DNA from: JAAYZK01 sp964535025
Lineage (GTDB): Bacteria > Planctomycetota > Phycisphaerae > SM23-33 > FEN-1343
NCBI GenBank assembly: GCA_964535025.1
Contig: CAZHRW010000254.1
Span: 1-9,164, forward strand
Direction of reading: 5' to 3'
DNA length: 9,164 nucleotides
Below the pieces are notes generated by a model that was given only the letters and a program-made list of their open reading frames with translations, was not told the origin of the DNA and ran no database searches. Of this stretch, positions 1-5,898 are shown piece after piece. The position numbers and the translations under genes were made by a program. Every line of letters starts with the position of its first letter. The first letter of the stretch is position 1.

Positions 1-303
1 CCCGCTGCCGGTGTGGAAGACATGGAGGGAAAACTGGTCGGCCCGCGCGTCGCCGGCGATCTGGGCGGCGGCCGCCGTGATCCACGCGACCCGCTCGGCG
101 TCCAGCAGGCCCAACTCGCCGTTGACCTCGGCGGCCGCGTGCTTGATCGCCGCAACGGCCTTGATAAACACCGATGGCATCGGCCGTCCGCTGATGGGGA
201 AGTTCGCCACCGCCCGCGCCGTCTGGGCGCCGTAGAGCGCCTCGGCCGCGATGGCCACCTCGCCCATCGAATCGCTCTCCATGCGCGTCGTCTCGCTCAC
301 CAC
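1..303 (-). CDS. fumC: Class II fumarate hydratase, N-terminal part (gene cut by the window edge)
   Basis: Fumarase catalyses the reversible hydration of fumarate to L-malate in the TCA cycle, in the cytoplasm. Reading leftwards from a GTG at 303, the 101 visible codons carry family hallmarks. These are RMESDSMGEV near residue 8, LYGAQTARAVANFPISG around residues 23-39, an IKHAAAEVNGELGLLD helix region, and DQFSLHVFHTGSG at the very edge, which begins the conserved substrate-binding TGSGTS loop. The family is usually about 460 residues, so roughly the last three quarters lie outside the window. Two adjacent GTG codons (303 and 300) compete as the start; AGGAGG at 314-309 lies 5 or 8 nt upstream of them, and the ATG at 282-280 (RMES) is too far from it. 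It is transcribed divergently from the small membrane-protein operon at 653. The aspartase/argininosuccinate lyase superfamily is related, but the visible N-terminus is fumarase-like. Confidence 0.9.
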   Translation of the reverse strand, partial: MVSETTRMESDSMGEVAIAAEALYGAQTARAVANFPISGRPMPSVFIKAVAAIKHAAAEVNGELGLLDAERVAWITAAAAQIAGDARADQFSLHVFHTGSG

Positions 304-457
304 GGAAACCTCCTGACAGGACCCGGATCGCAAACCCGGTATCCTACCCGGCGGCGGCGTCCGGTGAAACCGTCTCCTTCGCGCGAATCCGGCCCGCCCG
401 TGCGCCCTGGAGGAACTGGGGCGCCTGGGCGGAATAGAACGGCGGGAAATTCTCAGC

Positions 458-471
458 GGGCCGATCGGCCC
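458..471. promoter_or_regulatory. 14-bp perfect palindrome, possible operator
   Basis: GGGCCGATCGGCCC reads the same on both strands and sits mid-way in the spacer between divergent fumC and the 653 operon. A dimeric regulator could bind here, but at this GC content such palindromes also arise by chance, and no second copy was seen in the window. Confidence 0.25.
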
Positions 472-588
472 AGATCCTGTCGTGGCCTTGTCCTGGGCGT
501 CGCGGCCGTCCCCGCCGCCCGCGGAGGGCCCCCCGCCGCGTCGCCGGAGGGCTAGAATTGCATAGTGAGGCGAGACGCCGTGCCGCGA

Positions 589-608
589 GGCGGGGGCGGC
601 GACCCGCC
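589..608 (+). promoter_or_regulatory. GC-rich leader hairpin upstream of the membrane operon
   Basis: GGCGGG (589-594) can pair with CCCGCC (603-608) across an 8-nt loop, about 45 nt upstream of the ATG at 653. No U-run follows, so it does not look like a terminator. It may be a 5' leader structure or chance. Confidence 0.2.
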
Positions 609-652
609 CGGGATGAGGTGTCCCCGTTGGCGGATGGGAGAGGATACAAACG

Positions 653-1153
653 ATGATTCAGTACGAGCAGGGCGGCCAGTTCGCCCGGACGTTTCGCGAC
701 CGCGCCGGCGGCGCGGCCGACAGCCAGAAGAGCCGGGCCGCGGACAAAATCGGTGACGTCGGCAGCGCCCTGGACCGTGCCGCCGAACGGCTCGACAGCG
801 AGCAGGACCGCCAGGTGGCCGAGATCATGCACAAGGCCGCCGAGTCGCTGCGGCGCCTCGCGTCGTCGCTGGCCGAGAAGGACCTCGCGTCCCTGCGGGC
901 CCAGGCCGAGGATACCGCCCGCGAGCGGCCGATGCTGTTCCTCGGCGCCGCCTTCCTCGGCGGACTGGCCGCCGCACGGCTGCTCCGCAGCGAACCGCCC
1001 GCGCCGCAGGCCGAGCAGGAAGCCGAGGCCGAGCAGTACGGCCAGGAGCGCGGCGAGCCCGTCACGGCCTGGTCCAGCCCCGAGGGGGCCGCCGTCGTCG
1101 AGGAACCCATCGAGACCGAACCGCCCGCCGGCGGCCCCCAAGAGCCCCTTTGA
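653..1153 (+). CDS. Small membrane-anchored YqjD/DUF883-like protein ('nutrient deprivation-induced' type)
   Basis: A 166-residue protein with one predicted membrane segment. Residues about 25-90 form a charged, helix-prone region (QKSRAADKIGDVGSALDRAA, then AESLRRLASSLAEKDLASL), and residues about 92-111 (RPMLFLGAAFLGGLAAARLL) make a short glycine/alanine-rich transmembrane helix. An acidic, proline-rich tail of about 50 residues follows. This order resembles the 'nutrient deprivation-induced' proteins of alphaproteobacteria and the YqjD/ElaB group, inner-membrane proteins linked to stationary phase or stress. Its exact role is unknown. GGGAGAGG at 636-643 lies 9 nt before the ATG and supports this start. 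It is the first gene of a three-gene operon; the next gene starts 15 nt after its stop. Family assignment is from pattern memory and is moderately sure; the single-helix topology is clearer. Confidence 0.72.
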   Translation: MIQYEQGGQFARTFRDRAGGAADSQKSRAADKIGDVGSALDRAAERLDSEQDRQVAEIMHKAAESLRRLASSLAEKDLASLRAQAEDTARERPMLFLGAAFLGGLAAARLLRSEPPAPQAEQEAEAEQYGQERGEPVTAWSSPEGAAVVEEPIETEPPAGGPQEPL

Positions 1154-1168
1154 CCAGGGAGAACCACC

Positions 1169-1651
1169 ATGGCAACGATCCAAGAAGAGACCGACACCGT
1201 TGTCGTTGAAGAACAAGCCGAAGTCGAGGGCGGAGACGTGACCGGCCGGCCGCGGCGGACCACTCGCACGCTGTTGAGCGACCTGAGGGCCGAGGTCACC
1301 GCCCTGTTCCGCCAGGAAGTCGCCCTGGCCAGGCAGGAAACCTCCGAGAAGGCCCGGACCGCGGTCCGCAACACCGCGTCGATCGCCACCGGCGGCGGCG
1401 TGGCGTTCGCGGGGCTGGTCTTCCTGCTGCTGGCGGCGACGGGCGGACTGTTCGTGTGGCTGTGGCAGGCGATGGCCTGGTATCACGCCCTGTGGCTGAG
1501 CCCCCTGATCGTCGGAGCCGTCGTCGCGCTCGTCGGCTACATCATGGTCGCCAAAGGCAAGCACACCCTCAGGAAACAGAGCATGGTCCCCCGGAAAACC
1601 GTCGACACCATGCGGGAGAATAAGCAATGGCTGAAAGAACAGACGACGTGA
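1169..1651 (+). CDS. Putative holin-superfamily III / YqjE-like membrane protein
   Basis: A 160-residue protein with two transmembrane helices. The N-terminal 30 residues are acidic and probably disordered. TTRTLLSDLRAEVTALFRQE and VALARQETSEKA (residues about 31-62) form the amphipathic helix typical of the 'phage holin family/Actinobacterial Holin-X' group. Membrane helices lie at about 75-99 (VAFAGLVFLLLAATGGLFVW) and 106-128. The C-terminus PRKTVDTMRENKQWLKEQTT (141-160) is also characteristic of the group. Despite the family name, chromosomal members beside YqjD- and DUF3618-type genes are not phage lysis proteins; a membrane or stress-related role is inferred. AGGGAGA at 1156-1162 gives a good start 6 nt downstream. 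The last 25 nt overlap the next gene, suggesting translational coupling. Confidence 0.8.
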   Translation: MATIQEETDTVVVEEQAEVEGGDVTGRPRRTTRTLLSDLRAEVTALFRQEVALARQETSEKARTAVRNTASIATGGGVAFAGLVFLLLAATGGLFVWLWQAMAWYHALWLSPLIVGAVVALVGYIMVAKGKHTLRKQSMVPRKTVDTMRENKQWLKEQTT

Positions 1652-2445
1652 TCGCCCCGGGCGAACCGACGACCGCGGCGCCCGATGCGACCGCCACCGA
1701 CACGCACTACAAGGCCGACGGCCGCGACAGCGAACGCATCCGCCGGGATATCCGCCACACCCGCGACGCCATGCATGCGACGCTCCAGGCGCTCGAGCAG
1801 CGGCTGTCGCCCCACCGGATCGTCGACCAGATTACCGACACGTTCCGCGACGAGGTCCGCCGCAGCCGCGTGCTCAATACGCTGCGGGCCAATCCGCTGC
1901 CGGTGATGATGCTCACCGCCGGGGCCGCCTGGCTGGGCATCGACGCCGCCAAGGGCGGCAAGGCCGCGGGCGAACCCCGCGACCGGGTCGTCTCCAAGGC
2001 CGGGTCCGCCCTCTCCGGCGCCAAGGCCAGGGCCGCCGGCGCGCTGGGCGCCGTGAAGGCCAAGGCACGGCAGGCCAGCCAGACCGCCGGCGAAAAGCTC
2101 TCCCAAGGCGGCCAGGGCGCCCAGGAGACCGCCTCGCGGTTCCAGGCCGGCGCCGGCCGGATGCGCCAGGCCGCCGCGAATGCACGGGACGAGACGGCGG
2201 CCCGTTACCAGGAGCATCCGCTCACCCTCGGCGCCCTGGCCGCGGCGGCGGGGCTGGCCGTCGGGCTGCTGGCGCCGTCGTCGCGCGCCGAAAACGAGTT
2301 GCTGGGCGAGGCCGGCCACAAGGCCCGCCAACGCCTCGGCGCCGCCGGCGAGAAACTCACCGAAAAGGGCAAGGAGGTCGGCCAGGCCGCCGCCGAAGCC
2401 GCCGAAAGCGAGGCCGAACCGCAGCACCCGCCGACCGACTACTAG
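1627..2445 (+). CDS. DUF3618-domain membrane-associated protein
   Basis: A 272-residue protein of unknown function. Residues about 35-70 match the DUF3618 signature: SERIRRDIRHTRDAMHATLQ followed by ALEQRLSPHRIVDQI. A short hydrophobic stretch follows at about 90-105 (PLPVMMLTAGAAWLGI), then a long Ala/Lys/Gly-rich, helix-prone region at about 110-195 resembling a coiled or LEA-like segment. A second hydrophobic segment lies at about 197-216 (HPLTLGALAAAAGLAVGLLA), and the tail is charged. GGGAGA at 1614-1619 precedes the ATG by 7 nt, inside the 3' end of the holin-family gene. With the two genes upstream it forms a set often seen together in proteobacteria, possibly acting at the inner membrane in envelope or stress physiology; this is inference from context. 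It converges on metXW, with 13 bp between the stop codons. Confidence 0.8.
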   Translation: MAERTDDVIAPGEPTTAAPDATATDTHYKADGRDSERIRRDIRHTRDAMHATLQALEQRLSPHRIVDQITDTFRDEVRRSRVLNTLRANPLPVMMLTAGAAWLGIDAAKGGKAAGEPRDRVVSKAGSALSGAKARAAGALGAVKAKARQASQTAGEKLSQGGQGAQETASRFQAGAGRMRQAAANARDETAARYQEHPLTLGALAAAAGLAVGLLAPSSRAENELLGEAGHKARQRLGAAGEKLTEKGKEVGQAAAEAAESEAEPQHPPTDY

Positions 2446-2457
2446 AGGATCGACGGA

Positions 2458-2473
2458 CTCAGCGACGGCTGAG
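2458..2473. terminator. Short hairpin at the convergent gene junction (possible shared terminator)
   Basis: CTCAGC (2458-2463) and GCTGAG (2468-2473) form a perfect 6-bp stem with a GACG tetraloop. It overlaps the stop codon of metXW and lies 13 nt after the stop of the DUF3618 gene. Neither strand has a following U-run, so intrinsic termination is doubtful; the position at a tail-to-tail junction is the main argument. Confidence 0.3.
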
Positions 2474-4267
2474 CAGGAAGACCGCCGTGTCGGCATTGAG
2501 GTTCGGGTCGTCGTCCACTTCCCGCCCGACAGCGGTATCCAGGGCGATCCGACGGTGGATCGTGATGCCCAGTTCGCCACAGAGCCCCTCGAAGTCCTTG
2601 ATGCTCAGGAAGCGAACGTTCGGCGAGGCGTACCAGGGGAACGGCAGCCCCGGCGTGACGGGGGAGATCCCCTCCTCGGCGAGCTGACGGCGGGACTCGC
2701 GGTGGGCGAAGTTGGGGAAGCTGACAATGCCCTTCTCGCCGACACGGAGCATCTCCAGCAGCAGCCGGTCCGGACGGCGGACCGTCTGGAGGGTCTGGCT
2801 GAGCAGGACGATCTCGAACTGCCGGTCGCGGAAGGGCCCCAGGCCGTCCCGCAGGTCGTGCTGGACGACGTCGAAACCCCGCCGCACGCAGGTGAGGATC
2901 GCCTCGGCGCTGAGCTCCACGCCCAGCAGGTCCCGCGTCCCGCGACGGCGCAGACGGCTCAACAACTCGCCGTCGCCGCAGCCGAGATCGAGCACGCCGA
3001 CCCCCTCGGGGATGAGCGACATGATGCGATCCAGGTCGATGCGGTTGGCGTGAAAAATGCTGCGGACGTCGGTGTGCAGGTGCCACCGACCCGGCCCGCC
3101 GTCGGCGGCGGCCTGGCCGTCGCGCGTCCGCGCCAGGAAGCCCTCGATCAGACCCCCGTACGTCTCGAGGTCGTCGGCCAGCAGGAAGGCGTCGTGGCCG
3201 CACTCGCTGTGGACGTTACAATAGGTGACGGGTCTCTCGGCGGCGATCACGGCCTCGACGAGCTGCCGCGACTGGGCCGGCGGGAAGAGCCAGTCGCTGT
3301 CGAAGCTGATCACCAGCCACCGACACCTCGCCCGTCGGACCGCCGCGCCCAGCGAGCCGTACGCGCTGCCGAGATCAAAGGCGTCCATGGCCAGCGACAG
3401 GGTGATGTAGGTGTTGGCGTCGAAGCGTTCGACGAACCGTCCGCCCTGGTAGGCCAGGTAGCTGCCGACGGAGTAGCGGCTCTCGTAGTCGTAATCCACG
3501 GCCCGCGGCCGGTGGCGGTCGGCGTCGAACTTGGCGTCCATGGACTGGCGGGAGAGGTAGGTGATGTGGCCGATCATCCTCGCCACCGCCAACCCGTTGG
3601 ACGGCCCGTCGCCTCGCCCGTAGTAGCGCCCGCCATGGAAGCCGGGATCGGAGCGGATGGCGTTGCGACCGACGATGTCGAAGGCCAGCGCCTGGGCCGT
3701 CAGGCGGCCACTCGTGGCGATCGGCACCGCGGCCCGGACGCGATCGGGATGGGCCACGGCCCACTGGAGCACCTGCATCCCCCCCATCGAGCCGCCGACG
3801 ACCGCCAGGAGCCGCTCGATGCCCAGCGCATCGATCAGCTTCCGCTGAACCTCGACCATGTCCCCGATGGTGACCGCGGGGAACTCGCTGCCGTAGGGCT
3901 CGCCGGTGGCCGGGTTTATCGAGCCGGGGCCCGTCGTGCCGTAGCAGCCGCCCAGGACGTTCGCGCAGAGGACGAAGTACCGGTCCGTGTCGATCGCCCG
4001 GCCCGGCCCGACGGCGACCTCCCACCAGCCGGGCGCGTCGCCCGCGCCGTGGGCCGCGACGTGGGAGTCGCCGCTGAGGGCGTGGCAGATCAGCACCGCG
4101 TTGTCGCGATCCGGCGACAACGTGCCGTACGTCTCGTAGCAGACCGTCACCGACGCCAACTCGCCGCCGAGCTCCAGCCGCACAGGGCCGTCGAATGTGA
4201 TCGTCCGCGCGTGCGGCCCGGGTCCGTTGGCACGGCCGGCGTCGGAAGACTGGAAGAACCCGTCCAT
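2459..4267 (-). CDS. metX: Fused homoserine O-acetyltransferase (MetX) - MetW protein
   Basis: A 602-residue two-domain protein of methionine biosynthesis. Residues 1 to about 380 are an alpha/beta-hydrolase-fold MetX, which acylates L-homoserine with acetyl-CoA. Visible motifs are CHALSGDSH (61-69), NVLGGCYGTTGP (103-114), the nucleophile elbow GGSMGG with Ser160, SDWLFPP with catalytic Asp325, and GHDAF with catalytic His358. A Gly/Asp/Ala-rich linker (about 380-397) leads into MetW (about 400-602), with the SAM-methyltransferase-like motif VLDLGCGDGELL (425-436), VLLSQTLQTVRRPD (487-500), GIVSFPNFAHR (513-523) and a LPFPWYASPN stretch (541-550). MetX and MetW are normally separate adjacent genes; here the frame is continuous. 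MetW is genetically tied to MetX function in pseudomonads, mechanism unclear. The start at 4267 has GGGAG 5 nt upstream and lies 20 nt after the metY stop; the in-frame ATG at 4360 would add an Arg-rich extension inside metY and is rejected. Acetyl rather than succinyl specificity is inferred from the metY neighbour. Confidence 0.93.
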   Translation of the reverse strand: MDGFFQSSDAGRANGPGPHARTITFDGPVRLELGGELASVTVCYETYGTLSPDRDNAVLICHALSGDSHVAAHGAGDAPGWWEVAVGPGRAIDTDRYFVLCANVLGGCYGTTGPGSINPATGEPYGSEFPAVTIGDMVEVQRKLIDALGIERLLAVVGGSMGGMQVLQWAVAHPDRVRAAVPIATSGRLTAQALAFDIVGRNAIRSDPGFHGGRYYGRGDGPSNGLAVARMIGHITYLSRQSMDAKFDADRHRPRAVDYDYESRYSVGSYLAYQGGRFVERFDANTYITLSLAMDAFDLGSAYGSLGAAVRRARCRWLVISFDSDWLFPPAQSRQLVEAVIAAERPVTYCNVHSECGHDAFLLADDLETYGGLIEGFLARTRDGQAAADGGPGRWHLHTDVRSIFHANRIDLDRIMSLIPEGVGVLDLGCGDGELLSRLRRRGTRDLLGVELSAEAILTCVRRGFDVVQHDLRDGLGPFRDRQFEIVLLSQTLQTVRRPDRLLLEMLRVGEKGIVSFPNFAHRESRRQLAEEGISPVTPGLPFPWYASPNVRFLSIKDFEGLCGELGITIHRRIALDTAVGREVDDDPNLNADTAVFLLSRR

Positions 4268-4287
4268 GTTAACTCCCACTCGTCCTC

Positions 4288-5583
4288 TTAAGCCTGCGAG
4301 GCCTTCAGCGCCTGATCCAGGTCCGCCTGGATATCGGCGACGTCCTCGATGCCGACGCACAGGCGGATGTAGTCGTCACTGACGCCGGTGGCGGCCTGCT
4401 CGTCGGGCGACAGTTGCTGGTGCGTCGTCGTCGCCGGGTGGATCACCAGCGTCCTGGCGTCGCCGATGTTGGCCACGTGGCTGGCGAGTTTCACCGCGTC
4501 GATGAACGCCGCCCCCGCCGCGCGGCCGCCCTTGATCCCGAACCCGATAATCGCCCCGGCCCCGTCGGGGAAGTACCGCTTCGCCCGCTCGTGGTAGGCC
4601 GACGACGCCAGGCCGGGGTAGTTCACCCACGTCACCCGCGGATCTGCTTCGAGCCACCGGGCGATCGTCACGGCGTTGGCGCAATGCCGCGCCATGCGAA
4701 GCGGCAGCGTTTCGAGCCCCAACAGCAACAGGAACGCCCCGAACGGCGATTGGCAGCCGCCGGTGTCCCGCAATACGTGTGTTCGCGCGCGGACGATGTA
4801 GGCCAGGGGCCCCACCGCCTCGGCGAGGACCAGCCCGTGATAGCTCGGGTCGGGCGAACAGAACTCGCCCCAGCGCTTCGGATCGTCGGTCCAGCCGAAG
4901 GCGCCGCTGTCGATCAGCGCCCCGCCGACGTGCACGCCGTGGCCGCCGATGTACTTCGTGCAGGAATAGACGACGATGTCCGCGCCGTGCTCGATCGGCC
5001 GAAACAGCGCCGGCGTCATCACGGTGTTGTCACAGATCACCGGCACGCCGATGGCATGGGCGCGGTCGGCGATCGCGCGGAAGTCGGGGACGTCATTCTT
5101 CGGATTGCCCTGGCTTTCGAGGTAGACGCAGCGGGTGTTCTCGTCCGCTAACTCGATGATTGTTTCGGGCCTGTCGCCGTCACAGAACCTCACGTCAATG
5201 CCGAGCCGCTTAAGAGTTTGCGTGAACAGCGTCCACGTCCCGCCGTAGAGGCTCGGCGAGGCCAGGACGTTCTGCCCGCTGCGGGTGATGGTCAGGATCG
5301 CCGCGGTGATCGCCGCCTGGCCGGACGCGAACGCCAGCGCCGCCGCGCCCCCATCCAGGGCCGCCAGGCGCTGCTCCAGGACGTCGCAGGTCGGGTTGGT
5401 CAGCCGCGAGTAGATATTCCCGAACTCCTTGAGTGCAAAGAGGTTGGCCGCCTGCTCGCTCGATGCGAACTGGTAGGCCACCGTCGCGTGGATCGGCACC
5501 GCCAGGGCGCCGGTGGCGGGATCGGCCTGCTGTCCGGCGTGCAGGCAGCACGTGGCGATGCGATACGGGGTATTGTCGGTCAT
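4288..5583 (-). CDS. metY: O-acetylhomoserine sulfhydrylase (O-acetylhomoserine aminocarboxypropyltransferase)
   Basis: A cytoplasmic PLP enzyme of the Cys/Met-metabolism family that condenses O-acetyl-L-homoserine with sulfide to give L-homocysteine and acetate. The 431-residue length is typical of MetY and longer than cystathionine gamma-synthases, which are near 390. Motifs: YSRLTNPT (58-65, Tyr58/Arg60 contacting the PLP phosphate of a partner subunit), FASGQAA (85-91), CDNT (Asp185, which pairs with the pyridine nitrogen), and YSCTKYIGGHG with the PLP Schiff-base Lys210. NIGDARTLVIHPATTTHQQL (372-391) is followed by SPDEQAATGV and is MetY-like. AAAGGA at 5596-5591 lies 7 nt before the ATG. 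It is first in a two-gene unit with metXW and sits behind a SAM riboswitch. The product of MetX is its substrate, so the pair forms the direct-sulfhydrylation route. Confidence 0.95.
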   Translation of the reverse strand: MTDNTPYRIATCCLHAGQQADPATGALAVPIHATVAYQFASSEQAANLFALKEFGNIYSRLTNPTCDVLEQRLAALDGGAAALAFASGQAAITAAILTITRSGQNVLASPSLYGGTWTLFTQTLKRLGIDVRFCDGDRPETIIELADENTRCVYLESQGNPKNDVPDFRAIADRAHAIGVPVICDNTVMTPALFRPIEHGADIVVYSCTKYIGGHGVHVGGALIDSGAFGWTDDPKRWGEFCSPDPSYHGLVLAEAVGPLAYIVRARTHVLRDTGGCQSPFGAFLLLLGLETLPLRMARHCANAVTIARWLEADPRVTWVNYPGLASSAYHERAKRYFPDGAGAIIGFGIKGGRAAGAAFIDAVKLASHVANIGDARTLVIHPATTTHQQLSPDEQAATGVSDDYIRLCVGIEDVADIQADLDQALKASQA

Positions 5584-5715
5584 GTTATGATCCTTTCTCT
5601 CAAGCAGTTACGCTCATCCGGCGTCGATCCCGCCGCGCGCGGTCGACCCGTCACGGATCATCGAGGGGGCGCGCCCGCGACGATGTTCACGGGCGGTCGA
5701 ACTTGCCCTCATCGG
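5584..5715 (-). promoter_or_regulatory. metY leader: candidate translational expression platform of the riboswitch
   Basis: Between the aptamer and the metY ATG lie about 130 nt without a hairpin plus U-run. ATGATCC at 5661-5655 is exactly complementary to GGATCAT at 5593-5587, which includes the end of the Shine-Dalgarno AAAGGA (5596-5591). The overlapping CTCGATGAT at 5665-5657 is exactly complementary to ATCATCGAG at 5820-5812, the 5' strand of aptamer helix P1 plus its flank. The two pairings exclude each other. Inferred logic: SAM stabilises P1, frees 5665-5655 and hides the ribosome site; without SAM the P1 5' strand captures this segment and metY is translated. The complementarities are seen in the sequence; the mechanism is inference. 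Confidence 0.6.
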
Positions 5716-5822
5716 ACCTCATCACTCCCTTTCGGGATGGTCGTGGCACCTTCATCGCGGCCGACGCGATCAGGTTGCCGTGTGGTCAACGGGCCATATC
5801 CCTCGCACACTCTCGATGATAC
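5716..5822 (-). promoter_or_regulatory. SAM-I-class (S-box) riboswitch aptamer
   Basis: Read on the minus strand, the conserved S-box core appears in order. ATCATCGAGAG is the P1 5' strand and its flank (5820-5810). GAGGGA is at 5804-5799, GGCCC at 5795-5791, CGGCAACC at 5780-5773, GGTGCCA at 5750-5744 and GATGAG at 5723-5718. Helices can be drawn: P1 TCATC/GATGA; P2 GTGTG (5810-5806) with CACAC (5784-5780); P3 ATCGCG (5770-5765) with CGCGAT (5759-5754); P4 TCCC-GAAA-GGGA (5737-5726). P4 lying between P3 and the P1 closing strand points to SAM-I rather than SAM-IV. The element binds S-adenosylmethionine and usually shuts off methionine genes, which fits metY-metXW directly downstream. Confidence 0.92.
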
Positions 5823-5826
5823 GTAA

Positions 5827-5855
5827 AGTCTACCCTCTCACTCGGAAATAGGCAA
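5827..5855 (-). promoter_or_regulatory. Sigma-70-type promoter for metY-metXW
   Basis: TTGCCT (5855-5850) and TAGACT (5832-5827) are separated by exactly 17 bp, and each matches 4 of 6 consensus bases. Transcription would begin near 5820, at the first bases of riboswitch helix P1. That position independently supports the promoter and suggests metY-metXW is transcribed separately from dapA, whose stop lies about 45 bp upstream. Confidence 0.6.
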
Positions 5856-5898
5856 GCCCTTTTCCGCCAAATTCTTCCGGTCCGCGCCGCCGCGACGG

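Larger units (their letters stand above)
304..652. other. Divergent intergenic spacer between fumC and the membrane-protein operon
   Basis: I see no convincing gene in these 349 bp, although both strands have open frames, as expected at this GC content. Elements seen: the fumC Shine-Dalgarno at 309-314 (minus); a weak minus-strand -10-like TAGGAT at 346-341 without a good -35; a 14-bp perfect palindrome at 458-471; a plus-strand -10-like TAGAAT at 553-558 with no recognisable -35 hexamer at 17 bp; a GC-rich hairpin at 589-608; and GGGAGAGG at 636-643, a good ribosome binding site for the ATG at 653. The membrane operon may therefore be read by an alternative (stress or ECF) sigma factor, but that is inference. 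Confidence 0.6.

Noticed and set aside
344..1627. 427-codon minus-strand open frame across the membrane operon and spacer
   Set aside because: Gly/Arg/Ala-rich low-complexity translation with no motifs, antisense to two genes with good ribosome sites. Its last about 45 codons in the spacer look slightly gene-like but have no start with a ribosome site.
1169..1651. Phage lysis holin / prophage
   Set aside because: The family name is misleading; there is no endolysin, spanin or phage structural gene, and the neighbours are YqjD-like and DUF3618 genes.
1537..2580. 347-codon minus-strand open frame over the DUF3618 gene
   Set aside because: Shadow of the DUF3618 gene; glycine-rich, no domain, and it would overlap the end of metXW.
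2180..4291. 703-codon plus-strand open frame antisense to metXW
   Set aside because: Mirror of a strong coding gene in GC-rich DNA; its translation has no recognisable domains, while the minus strand carries complete MetX and MetW motifs.
4268..4360. Upstream start of metXW at ATG 4360
   Set aside because: It would add 31 Arg/Gly-rich residues encoded inside metY. The ATG at 4267 has a ribosome site and gives a normal MetX N-terminus.
5666..5700. Intrinsic terminator in the riboswitch leader (GCCCG/CGGGC)
   Set aside because: The stem is only about 5 bp with a 12-nt loop and is followed by G/C-rich sequence, not a U-run.
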